A stretch of DNA of 10,251 nucleotides from positions 1 to 10,251 of the forward strand of contig BNZC01000033.1 of NCBI GenBank assembly GCA_026000755.1, in the 5' to 3' direction. Source of the stretch: Clostridia bacterium. Lineage in GTDB: Bacteria > Bacillota > Clostridia > Lachnospirales > Lachnospiraceae. This document shows, piece after piece, positions 5,765 through 10,251 of this stretch. The notes under the pieces are model-generated. The model was not told the DNA's origin. It did no database searches and worked only from the letters and a program-made list of their open reading frames with translations. Numbering within the stretch: the first letter of the stretch is position 1; each line of letters starts with the position of its first letter. The translations under genes were made by a program, and so were the position numbers.

Positions 5765-6116
5765 GCCTTTCTATGAAATCTTTCATTTTCAGCCGCGCCT
5801 GTTCAATTTCCCGCATGGGCGTTTTCTTCGACTTTTTAATAAAATGATGTAACAGAACAAATTTATTATCTTTCCAGTAAAAGAAAAATATGCGGTTGGC
5901 AAGCGGGCGAAGCTCCCATATACTTCCGTCGATATGCTTTACGATTGGCTGTCCTATGTGCGTTCCATATTGTTTCAACGCTATCATATATGCAAGTATT
6001 TTGTCGCGGTTGATGCGTTCATTTTTACTTGTTTCGCCTTTTTCTTTCAGTTCGTCAAGATATTCAACTATTTCAGAGTTCCCGTTTTTATCCCGATAAA
6101 ATTCAACCTCGTACAT
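5754..6116 (-). CDS. higB: RelE/HigB-type (Gp49-like) toxin
   Basis: This is a 120-residue toxin of the RelE superfamily, Gp49/HigB-like branch. The recognisable core is HIDGSIWELRPLANRIFFFY, then FVLLHHFIKKSKKTP and REIEQARLKMKDF. The R-x-F-FF strand and the basic KKSKKT segment are the usual RNA-binding parts of ribosome-dependent or free mRNA interferases. AGGAGG (6123-6128) lies 6 bases before the ATG, a strong start. It is translated first, and the antitoxin is coupled through the overlap. Within the element the pair probably stabilises maintenance, as such modules do on mobile DNA. No lesion is visible, so it should be active if expressed. Confidence 0.9.
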   Translation of the reverse strand: MYEVEFYRDKNGNSEIVEYLDELKEKGETSKNERINRDKILAYMIALKQYGTHIGQPIVKHIDGSIWELRPLANRIFFFYWKDNKFVLLHHFIKKSKKTPMREIEQARLKMKDFIERHGE

Positions 6117-6137
6117 GATATTCCTCCTTGCTTGATT

Positions 6138-6166
6138 ATGATAACATATTCGTTATCTTTTGTCAA
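6138..6166 (-). promoter_or_regulatory. Toxin-antitoxin promoter with embedded operator
   Basis: The minus strand shows TTGACA (-35, 6161-6166), a 17-base spacer and TATCAT (-10, 6138-6143). A perfect inverted repeat, GATAAC/GTTATC with a 6-base centre (6140-6157), covers the spacer and most of the -10. A dimeric HigA-type repressor bound there would block the polymerase, the usual autoregulation of such operons. Confidence 0.75.
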
Positions 6167-6173
6167 TCGCTTT

Positions 6174-6428
6174 TCATGTGAAATTTCTCACAATTATTTT
6201 ATCGTCTGTTTTTGCCGGGTTTTGGATATAGTCGTCGATTGCCATTTTTCTAAGATACGCCGCCATGTTGTCCGTATGCAGTAGGCGCATTTTTTCAAGT
6301 ATCAAGTCCCTTTCCTGTTCCGTGATGCGAAACTTGACTTGTATCGTGCGCTTGCGCCCGTCCGTTGTTTCAGCGCATTCAATCGTGTTGTCTTGCCTAT
6401 CGGCAGACAGGCCGTTTTCGTTTTCCAT
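6174..6428 (-). CDS. mobC: MobC-like relaxosome accessory protein, probably C-terminally truncated
   Basis: This 84-residue protein has a core (RTIQVKFRITEQERDLILEK, then NMAAYLRKMAIDDYI) that is the ribbon-helix-helix part of plasmid mobilisation proteins. Such proteins bind oriT and help the relaxase. After DYI the sequence no longer resembles the family. The usual continuation with an NNLNQIAKRVN-like segment is missing and the protein ends after only 16 more residues. The relaxase gene that normally follows is absent, so a deletion probably runs from here to the toxin-antitoxin promoter. The start at 6428 is supported by GGTGG close upstream; an upstream in-frame ATG at 6455 is possible. 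The oriT-like repeats directly upstream fit its role. Confidence 0.7.
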   Translation of the reverse strand: MENENGLSADRQDNTIECAETTDGRKRTIQVKFRITEQERDLILEKMRLLHTDNMAAYLRKMAIDDYIQNPAKTDDKIIVRNFT

Positions 6429-6460
6429 ATCGCCACCGTTCCTTTCGTTTTTCATGAGGG

Positions 6461-6537
6461 TTTGGGATTCTCCCAAAATAGAGGGTTCGGGAAACTTCCC
6501 GACAAGCAAAACCGATGCGCCACAAGGCGGGCGGTTT
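6461..6537. other. oriT-like cluster of inverted repeats
   Basis: Three inverted repeats lie within 77 bases upstream of the MobC-like gene. They are TTTGGGA/TCCCAAA (6461-6477, 3-base loop), TCGGGAA/TTCCCGA (6487-6502, 2-base centre), and AAACCG/CGGTTT (6509-6514 with 6532-6537) enclosing CGCC/GGCG (6518-6521 with 6526-6529, loop ACAA). Clustered dyads next to a MobC-like gene are typical for transfer origins. The nick site cannot be named. Confidence 0.55.
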
Positions 6538-6656
6538 GACGGAACGGGAACACTTTTCAGCGAAAATAGAAGGCAAGGAGAATACACCGAATTCGATCTG
6601 TTCTTTCGGATTATATGAGAATCCAATTCAAGGAGTCGCTTTCCTACGATTTTTTC

Positions 6657-6700
6657 TTGACAAGAGCAAAAATGTAATATACAATGAGTATATACTCATT
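6657..6700 (+). promoter_or_regulatory. Promoter and palindromic operator of the TetR operon
   Basis: TTGACA (-35, 6657-6662), a 17-base spacer and TACAAT (-10, 6680-6685) are followed by an 18-bp perfect palindrome, AATGAGTATATACTCATT (6683-6700), that overlaps the -10 and the start region. It is the obvious binding site for the TetR protein encoded just downstream, so the operon is probably autorepressed and opened by a ligand. Confidence 0.85.
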
Positions 6701-6736
6701 GAGTTATAAGTCACATTGTGCAGGAGATGTTATAAT

Positions 6737-7330
6737 ATGGAAATTATACAAGGCAAACGCCAACTTCAAAAAGTAGCCACTCGTGAACATATTATCGAAA
6801 CTGCCATGTTGGTATATCTGGCACAAGGATTTTCCACTCCGACTAATATTATCGCACAAGAAGCAGGCGTAGCACACGGTACTATCTTTGTTCACTTTCC
6901 GACAAGAGAAAACTTATTGTTTCACGCTTTGGAACGGTTTGCCGATAACATCGGGGAAAAGTTACACGGGCTTTCCGCTTCCAATAGTGACATGGAAGTT
7001 CTCCTTCGGGCGCACATTGAAATTATTGGTGAAAATGAAGCGTTCTATAAAAACCTAATCCGTGAAATATCCAGTTTGCCCTTAGACACAAGAAGCCTGC
7101 TTGTTTCCTTAAATTCTATCGCTTCACATCATTTTTCCATAGCTTTACAGCGCAGTATTGAGGATGGGAAACTTAAAAAGCTGTCCGTTCATATGGCTTA
7201 TAATACTTGGTTGGGCTTGGTGCATTACTATTTGCAAAACAGCGAATTTTTCTCGCCCAATGGAGAATCTGTGATAGAACGATATAAAGATGAATTAGTA
7301 AACAGTTATATAGACCTTCTCAAAAAATAG
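6737..7330 (+). CDS. TetR/AcrR-family transcriptional regulator
   Basis: This is a 197-residue repressor. The N-terminal HTH (about residues 16-60: REHIIETAMLVYLAQGF, NIIAQEAGVAHGTIFVHFPT, RENLLFHAL) is clear, with the typical 'GTIFxHF' recognition helix. The C-terminal helices (from about 65) form the ligand and dimer domain, with no recognisable ligand signature. The start at 6737 is preferred. CAGGAG lies 10 bases upstream, whereas the longer frame (from 6716) has no site. The operator palindrome is immediately upstream, and three genes follow with short gaps (17, 12 and 18 bases), so it controls its own operon. The ligand is unknown. The downstream CMD-family gene hints at an oxidative or small-molecule stress signal, by inference only. 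Confidence 0.9.
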   Translation: MEIIQGKRQLQKVATREHIIETAMLVYLAQGFSTPTNIIAQEAGVAHGTIFVHFPTRENLLFHALERFADNIGEKLHGLSASNSDMEVLLRAHIEIIGENEAFYKNLIREISSLPLDTRSLLVSLNSIASHHFSIALQRSIEDGKLKKLSVHMAYNTWLGLVHYYLQNSEFFSPNGESVIERYKDELVNSYIDLLKK

Positions 7331-7347
7331 CATCGGAGGAATTGATT

Positions 7348-7593
7348 ATGAAAAAATGTATCGCCTGTGGTATGCCTATGAACACTCCGTCTGAGTTTGC
7401 AATGGGAGATACCAACAAAGACTATTGCGTACATTGTATGCGGCAAGACGGCTCTATGCAATCGTTTGAAGAAAAGCGTTTAGGGCTAACGGACTTTATT
7501 GTTCGTACACAGGGTTTTGACCGAACAGCCGCACTTGAAGTTGCGGAAACTATGATGAAAAAACTTCCCGCATGGGCAGATTGTTTCTCGTAG
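7348..7593 (+). CDS. Small zinc-ribbon protein (putative zinc ribbon domain)
   Basis: This is an 81-residue protein. CIACGMPM at residues 4-11 and YCVHCM around residue 29 give two CxxC knuckles, the four-cysteine ligand set of a zinc ribbon. They are followed by a helical GSMQSFEEKRLGLTDFIVRTQ region and a C-terminal KKLPAW motif. This agrees with the putative zinc-ribbon family common in Clostridia. Its function is unknown; such domains may bind nucleic acid or protein partners. The start at 7348 has GGAGGA 7 bases upstream. It lies 17 bases after the TetR gene, so it is the second gene of the TetR operon. Confidence 0.85.
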   Translation: MKKCIACGMPMNTPSEFAMGDTNKDYCVHCMRQDGSMQSFEEKRLGLTDFIVRTQGFDRTAALEVAETMMKKLPAWADCFS

Positions 7594-7605
7594 GGAGGGA
7601 TTGTG

Positions 7606-7860
7606 ATGAGCGCATTATCTGATTTGCCGAATGTCGGCAAGGTTTTGGAGGACAACCTTCAAAAAATAAATATTGAAACACCGGAACAACTGCGGCACAT
7701 GGGTGCAGAAGAAGCCTTTATTCGTATTCGTATGCAAGTTGACCCCGATGCGTGTTTGCATATGCTCTATGGGATTCAAGGTGCGATTGACGGTATTCCA
7801 GACAAATTTTTGCCTGTTCAAACAAAGGAACACTTACGCTTATTTTACAAAACACTTTGA
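7606..7860 (+). CDS. TfoX C-terminal-domain protein (stand-alone)
   Basis: This is an 84-residue helix-hairpin-helix-like protein. LSDLPNVGKVLEDNLQKINI at the N-terminus, ETPEQLRHMGAEEAFIRIR in the middle, and LHMLYGIQGAIDGIPD near the end are the conserved blocks of the TfoX/Sxy C-terminal domain. The N-terminal TfoX domain is absent, as in many stand-alone Bacillota members, so a role in competence cannot be assumed. GGGAGG lies 7 bases before the ATG at 7606. The gene follows the zinc-ribbon gene by 12 bases in the TetR operon. Confidence 0.85.
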   Translation: MSALSDLPNVGKVLEDNLQKINIETPEQLRHMGAEEAFIRIRMQVDPDACLHMLYGIQGAIDGIPDKFLPVQTKEHLRLFYKTL

Positions 7861-7878
7861 AAGGACGGATATGAGATT

Positions 7879-8187
7879 ATGAAAGTCAGCAACGCATTTG
7901 AAAATTTTGCAAAAGAAGCCCCACAACATCAAGCGGCATGGATGGAAGCCGTGCAAAAATTGGATAAAGCCAGTGTTCTCGACAAGAAAACAGAAGCACT
8001 TGCTTACCTTGCAGTAATGGCAGTTATGCGCCTTGAAAGCGGCTTGCCTTTTCATGTCAAAATGGCAAAGGAAAATGGGGCAACACGAGAGGAAATCAGC
8101 AGCAGTATATTGGTTGGTCTGCCAACGGCAGGAAATGTGGTTATTAGTGCCTTGCCAATCGCATTAGCCGCATTTGACGAAAAATAA
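7879..8187 (+). CDS. Carboxymuconolactone decarboxylase (CMD/AhpD-fold) protein without CxxC
   Basis: This is a 102-residue all-helical CMD-family protein. AYLAVMAVMRLESGLPFHVK and AKENGATREEISSSI correspond to the active-site helix region and the GATxEEI motif. In AhpD-type hydroperoxidases this helix carries CxxC followed by a histidine. Here the histidine is kept (LPFH) but both cysteines are replaced, so thiol peroxidase activity is unlikely. GGACGG lies about 11 bases upstream of ATG 7879. A mini-frame ATG AGA TTA TGA overlaps the start. It is the last complete gene of the TetR operon. Its substrate is unknown. Confidence 0.85.
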   Translation: MKVSNAFENFAKEAPQHQAAWMEAVQKLDKASVLDKKTEALAYLAVMAVMRLESGLPFHVKMAKENGATREEISSSILVGLPTAGNVVISALPIALAAFDEK

Positions 8188-8352
8188 TAGATTTGGAAGT
8201 GATTGCGCCGTGGCATTGGATTGAAACGCCGCAACGGTTATTTGAATAAGAGGTAACGGATACCGCTTATATGCCCAAAACGACCATCCATCGAAAAACT
8301 ATGGTTTTGATTTTTTTGTGTAGTATAATGAAATGCGTAAGGAGGTGGAAAT
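8188..8352 (+). other. Gap with a possible gene tail, weak terminator and promoter
   Basis: A short open frame that reads VIAPWHWIETPQRLFE before TAA near 8250 looks like the C-terminal end of a lost gene. It is too short to assign. A weak 5-bp stem, AAAAC/GTTTT (8295-8308), is followed by a T-run and could end the TetR operon. TATAAT at 8324-8329 is a likely -10 for the following gene, but no good -35 is present. Confidence 0.35.
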
Positions 8353-8511
8353 GTGAAAGTTGAGATAAAGATAGACGGACAATGCGAAGAAACAACCGTC
8401 ATCGTCATTGCAAAGGAACTCTCTGAAGAAGTAAACGAATTAGCCCAAATGCTCTCTAATTCAAGGCTGCAACTGTATGTTGCAAAAATCAAAACAATGT
8501 TGGGAATGTGA
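8353..8511 (+). pseudogene. LytTR-family regulator, truncated to its N-terminal part
   Basis: Only 52 codons remain. The opening (VKVEIKIDGQCEETTVIVIA, then ELSEEVNELAQMLSN) matches the N-terminal region of short Clostridia LytTR regulators that pair with DUF3021 proteins. The reading then changes to LQLYVAKIKTMLGM and stops. The LytTR DNA-binding domain of about 100 residues is missing, so it cannot bind DNA. GTG at 8353 is the start, because AAGGAGG lies 7 to 8 bases upstream and the nearby ATG 8351 is followed at once by TGA. The DUF3021 gene begins 10 bases after its stop, showing that the operon order was kept through an internal deletion. Confidence 0.6.
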
Positions 8512-8521
8512 GGTGTTTGTT

Positions 8522-8977
8522 ATGTTAAAGAAAACCATAGGTTGCGGTGCATTGGGATTTCCTCTTGGTGTTTGTATCGGGTATGTCATTACTATCTGTA
8601 TATCTGTTGTTTTGGCTACGGGAGAGTATTCTCCCTGTGCCCCTGCTCTTGCCGATGAGTTTGGGAACGAACTTGCGGCAGTCATATTTCAAGCGGCATT
8701 ATGCGGCATCTTAGGAGCCGCTTTTGCGGCAGCATCGGTGATATGGGAAATGGAAAAATGGAGCCTTGTGAAACAGACAGGGATATATTTTCTTGTTGCT
8801 TCGTTGGCAATGCTACCAATCGCATACTTTGCGCATTGGATGGAACATTCTCTTGCCGGATTCCTGCTGTACTTTGGTATTTTCGTTGCTATATTTGTCG
8901 TTATGTGGGCAATCCAGTATTTTGTATTAAAAAGCAAAATCAAACACATGAATGCGCATATAAAAGAAATAAAGTAG
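8522..8977 (+). CDS. DUF3021-family membrane protein
   Basis: This is a 151-residue protein with four predicted membrane helices: about residues 5-30 (GALGFPLGVCIGYVITICIS), 50-72 (AAVIFQAALCGILGAAFAAA), 82-102 (YFLVASLAMLPIAYFAHW) and 106-130 (AGFLLYFGIFVAIFVVMWAI). A basic cytoplasmic tail rich in Lys and His follows. The length and the sequence around the first helix fit DUF3021. These proteins sit beside LytTR regulators and are thought to act as their membrane-bound inhibitor or sensor. Here the partner gene upstream is truncated, leaving this protein without its regulator unless another copy exists. The start at 8522 has GTGAGG 8 bases upstream. Confidence 0.8.
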   Translation: MLKKTIGCGALGFPLGVCIGYVITICISVVLATGEYSPCAPALADEFGNELAAVIFQAALCGILGAAFAAASVIWEMEKWSLVKQTGIYFLVASLAMLPIAYFAHWMEHSLAGFLLYFGIFVAIFVVMWAIQYFVLKSKIKHMNAHIKEIK

Positions 8978-9140
8978 GATTTCACTCGCCTTTTGAAGAT
9001 GTCAAAGCGGTGGCAGCGAAACTGGAAATAAAGCCGCCATCGCTTATGTTCCATGTAAAGAATCTAAACGGTCTAAAGAGCATTCTTGGGCAATACACGA
9101 TTAAGATTCTTGTCGCTATACAAAAATTCAAAAACGTAAC
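8978..9140 (+). pseudogene. Unrecognised gene remnant after DUF3021
   Basis: Following the DUF3021 stop, an open frame from about 8979 reads FHSPFEDVKAVAAKLEIKPP, then SLMFHVKNLNGLKSILGQYT and KILVAIQKF. It has the look of a genuine helical protein, but there is no start codon or ribosome site at its beginning and the later part becomes low-complexity Lys/Thr. It overlaps the end of the DUF3021 gene in another frame. It is probably the tail of a deleted gene. No family is assigned. Confidence 0.35.
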
Positions 9141-9149
9141 GCATACAAT

Positions 9150-9190
9150 TTTTTGTTGGGCAACAAAAACAAAAAATAGGGCAACAGTAA
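9150..9190. repeat. Palindrome and GGGCAACA repeats near the att site
   Basis: TTTTTGTTG (9150-9158), GG, CAACAAAAA (9161-9169) is a perfect 20-base dyad. GGGCAACA occurs in it and again at 9179-9186, both followed by A-rich sequence, and a related GGGCAATA lies near 9088. Short direct repeats within 100 bases of an att core resemble arm-type integrase or excisionase sites. This reading is tentative. Confidence 0.35.
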
Positions 9191-9202
9191 AAACGAAAAA
9201 AA

Positions 9203-9230
9203 AGCCAGAAACCTCTTACGGTTATTGGCT
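9203..9230 (-). terminator. tRNA-Ser terminator (element-derived)
   Basis: On the minus strand AGCCAATAACC and GGTTTCTGGCT form a stem with a 2x2 internal mismatch and a 6-base loop, followed by eight T and further T-rich sequence. It begins 8 bases after the tRNA 3' end, so it serves the tRNA gene. Because it lies on the element side of the att site, it was brought in by the integrated DNA. Confidence 0.8.
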
Positions 9231-9237
9231 TTCATAG

Positions 9238-9323
9238 CGGAGAAGGTGGGATTCGAACCCACGGTCCCTTTCGGAATCACTGGTTTTCAAGACCAGCTCC
9301 TTAAACCACTCGGACACCTCTCC
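9238..9323 (-). tRNA. tRNA-Ser, anticodon UGA
   Basis: This 86-base tRNA has a long variable arm. The acceptor stem pairs GGAGAGG with CTTCTCC (one G.T pair), with discriminator G at 9238. The anticodon stem CTGGT/ACCAG holds loop CTTGAAA, giving UGA, which reads serine UCN codons. The T-arm contains GGGTTCGAATCCC. CCA is not encoded. It is transcribed toward the element from its own promoter (9345-9373) and ends in a terminator. Its last 55 bases are duplicated at 5352-5406, marking it as the integration target. Confidence 0.95.
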
Positions 9324-9344
9324 AAATATCCAACAACAATTAAA

Positions 9345-9373
9345 ATGATACCAGTTTTACAAAACAGTGTCAA
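9345..9373 (-). promoter_or_regulatory. tRNA-Ser promoter
   Basis: The minus strand carries TTGACA (-35, 9368-9373), a 17-base spacer and TATCAT (-10, 9345-9350). The -10 ends 21 bases before the mature tRNA 5' end. It shows that the tRNA gene at 9238-9323, unlike the copy at 5352, is expressed. Confidence 0.85.
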
Positions 9374-9411
9374 GGTCTTTTTTATAAATTCACATATTAA
9401 GCAATATTTTC

Positions 9412-9657
9412 GTTACTACTCAGCTACAATAAAACAATCAATAAGGAAAACGTCCTTAAAGCCACTTACTGCTAAATCGTTAAAAAGCACATGAAAACAA
9501 CGGAAGCCATGATAGAAAAAACATACGAAAACCGGTTACTACTCAGCTACAATAAAACAATCAATAAGGAAAACGTCCTTAAAGCCACTTACTGCTAAAT
9601 CGTTAAAAAGCACATGAAAACAACGGAAGCCATGATAGAAAAAACATACGAAAACCG
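9412..9657. repeat. Perfect 123-bp tandem duplication
   Basis: Bases 9412-9534 and 9535-9657 are identical over all 123 positions. The unit starts GTTACTACTCAGC and ends CGAAAACCG. It lies between the tRNA promoter and the IS66 transposase promoter. The unit length is a multiple of three and both copies keep the same frame, but each contains an in-frame TAA, so a coding repeat is unlikely. It may be a duplicated IS end or a replication-slippage product. Confidence 0.9.
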
Positions 9658-9688
9658 CATAAAACAAGGCAAAAAAGCCGTTCTTTGC

Positions 9689-9717
9689 TTGACTTTTCAC
9701 GCTTTTTCTGTTATGAT
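9689..9717 (+). promoter_or_regulatory. Promoter of the IS66-family transposase
   Basis: TTGACT (-35, 9689-9694), a 17-base spacer and TATGAT (-10, 9712-9717) lie just upstream of the transposase start. AAGGGCGGTGG (about 9729-9738) is its ribosome site. Confidence 0.75.
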
Positions 9718-9741
9718 TATAACTATAAAGGGCGGTGGAAA

Positions 9742-10251
9742 ATGGGCGGCAATTACGAAAAAAACATGTTTCAGCAGTTAGAAAAAGCTCTTCTGAAAAT
9801 TGATGAATTATCTGACAAAGTGCAAAGAATAGAATCGGAAACCGAAAATCGGTTTCTTCAGATTATTTATGAAAAAGATGCCGAAATCGCCCGTCTGAAA
9901 GCCGAAAATATTGTTTTGACGGAAAAAGTAGCAAAACTAGAAGCTGAAATTGACAGACTAAGGAAACAGCTTGACCATGACAGTTCCAATTCCTCCACGC
10001 CGCCGTCAAAAGATAAAAAAACCAATCAACAAAACACCTATAATGGACGGGAAAAAACCACGAAGCTCTCGGGCGGACAAAAAGGTCATAAGGGGCGTAC
10101 TCTGAACAAAACGGATATACTGGAAAAAATCAGAAATAGAGAAGTCTGCCACGAAATCAAAGGACACGGCAAACCTTGCGATAAATTTACGTCAAAATAT
10201 GTTGTGGACATCAAAACCCAAACGATCGTTACGGAACACCGTTTTTACGAA
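9742..10251 (+). CDS. IS66-family transposase (TnpC-like), N-terminal part, runs off the contig
   Basis: There are 170 codons without a stop, cut by the end of the window. Residues about 5-95 form a heptad-like coiled coil (FLQIIYEKDAEIARLKAENI and EKVAKLEAEIDRLRKQL), the leucine-zipper region of IS66 transposases. Next come the hallmark NSSTPPSKD and SGGQKGHKG, then a segment with two cysteines (EVCHEIKGHGKPC) where a zinc-binding module usually lies, and VVDIKTQTIVTEHRFYE. The catalytic DDE domain would follow beyond the edge. No tnpA or tnpB accessory frame is seen upstream, which suggests an IS66 type that carries only tnpC. The last 127 bases are repeated inverted at the left end of the contig. 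Confidence 0.85.
   Translation, partial: MGGNYEKNMFQQLEKALLKIDELSDKVQRIESETENRFLQIIYEKDAEIARLKAENIVLTEKVAKLEAEIDRLRKQLDHDSSNSSTPPSKDKKTNQQNTYNGREKTTKLSGGQKGHKGRTLNKTDILEKIRNREVCHEIKGHGKPCDKFTSKYVVDIKTQTIVTEHRFYE

Larger units (their letters stand above)
5352..9292. mobile_element. Integrative element without integrase in tRNA-Ser(UGA)
   Basis: The 55-bp direct repeats at 5352-5406 and 9238-9292 bound a unit with a period of 3886 bp. The complete tRNA keeps its 5' half outside the element, and the element restores the 3' half. A terminator follows each tRNA 3' end (5300-5340 and 9203-9230), as expected if one came from the chromosome and one from the element. Inside are HigB/HigA-type genes, a truncated MobC-like gene, oriT-like repeats, a TetR operon and a LytTR/DUF3021 pair. 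No tyrosine or serine integrase, relaxase, replication gene or ATPase is visible. Movement would need an integrase in trans, or the element is a stranded deletion product. The term CIME (cis-mobilisable element) fits the structure. Confidence 0.75.

Noticed and set aside
6265..6618. Plus-strand open frame of 117 codons opposite the MobC-like gene
   Set aside because: It is antisense to a recognisable protein and to the oriT-like dyads, without a ribosome site.
8689..9054. Minus-strand frame opposite DUF3021
   Set aside because: It is a shadow of the four-helix membrane protein with no start signal.
9614..9775. Open frame MKTTEAMIEKTYENR upstream of and overlapping the transposase start
   Set aside because: It is short, lacks a ribosome site, partly consists of the 123-bp repeat and overlaps a well-supported promoter and gene start. 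It could still be IS-derived debris.

Overview
The window looks like one complete assembled contig from a low-to-moderate GC Gram-positive anaerobe, most likely a gut-type Clostridia (Bacillota). The basis is AGGAGG-type ribosome sites, near-consensus sigma-A promoters with 17-bp spacers, a short-form AmmeMemoRadiSam gene pair, a LytTR/DUF3021 module and Clostridia-like mobilisation and toxin-antitoxin genes. It is accessory DNA with several layers of insertion and decay. The first 127 bases are the exact reverse complement of the last 127. Both copies lie inside an IS66-family transposase gene, so the contig breaks inside copies of one insertion sequence.

Left part (1-3072): an IS66 remnant is joined to a methyltransferase that has lost its N-terminal part. 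That fragment runs without a stop into a fused MEMO1/LigB-AMMECR1 gene, which overlaps its partner radical SAM gene by 4 bp. A double hairpin separates this operon from a convergent orphan DinJ/RelB antitoxin driven by a perfect consensus promoter.

Middle (3100-5351): there is almost no confident coding sequence except an AT-rich gene at 4046-4759. It encodes two probable membrane helices followed by a beta-rich domain that resembles Cap15-type (S-2TM-beta) CBASS effectors. To its left lies an inverted pair of structured repeats (3521-3634 and 3799-3914) that share hairpins with compensatory base changes. To its right lies a cluster of CCAAAGTTGG hairpins and terminators.

Right part (5352-9323): this is the main find. 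An intact tRNA-Ser(UGA) gene lies on the minus strand at 9238-9323, with its own promoter and terminator. Its last 55 bases, from the anticodon loop to the discriminator, are repeated perfectly and in the same orientation at 5352-5406. This is the signature of an integrative element in a tRNA gene. The element has a period of 3886 bp and carries no visible integrase. Its cargo is a HigB/HigA-type toxin-antitoxin pair, a truncated MobC-like relaxosome gene beside an oriT-like run of inverted repeats, a TetR-controlled operon (regulator, zinc-ribbon protein, TfoX C-terminal-domain protein, CMD-family protein), and a LytTR/DUF3021 pair whose LytTR gene is truncated. It fits a cis-mobilisable (CIME-like) or deletion-derived element.

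Far right (9324-10251): upstream of the tRNA promoter lie a perfect 123-bp tandem duplication and a promoter-equipped IS66 transposase gene cut off by the contig end. No complete integrase, relaxase or CRISPR array was seen, and the only RNA gene is tRNA-Ser.
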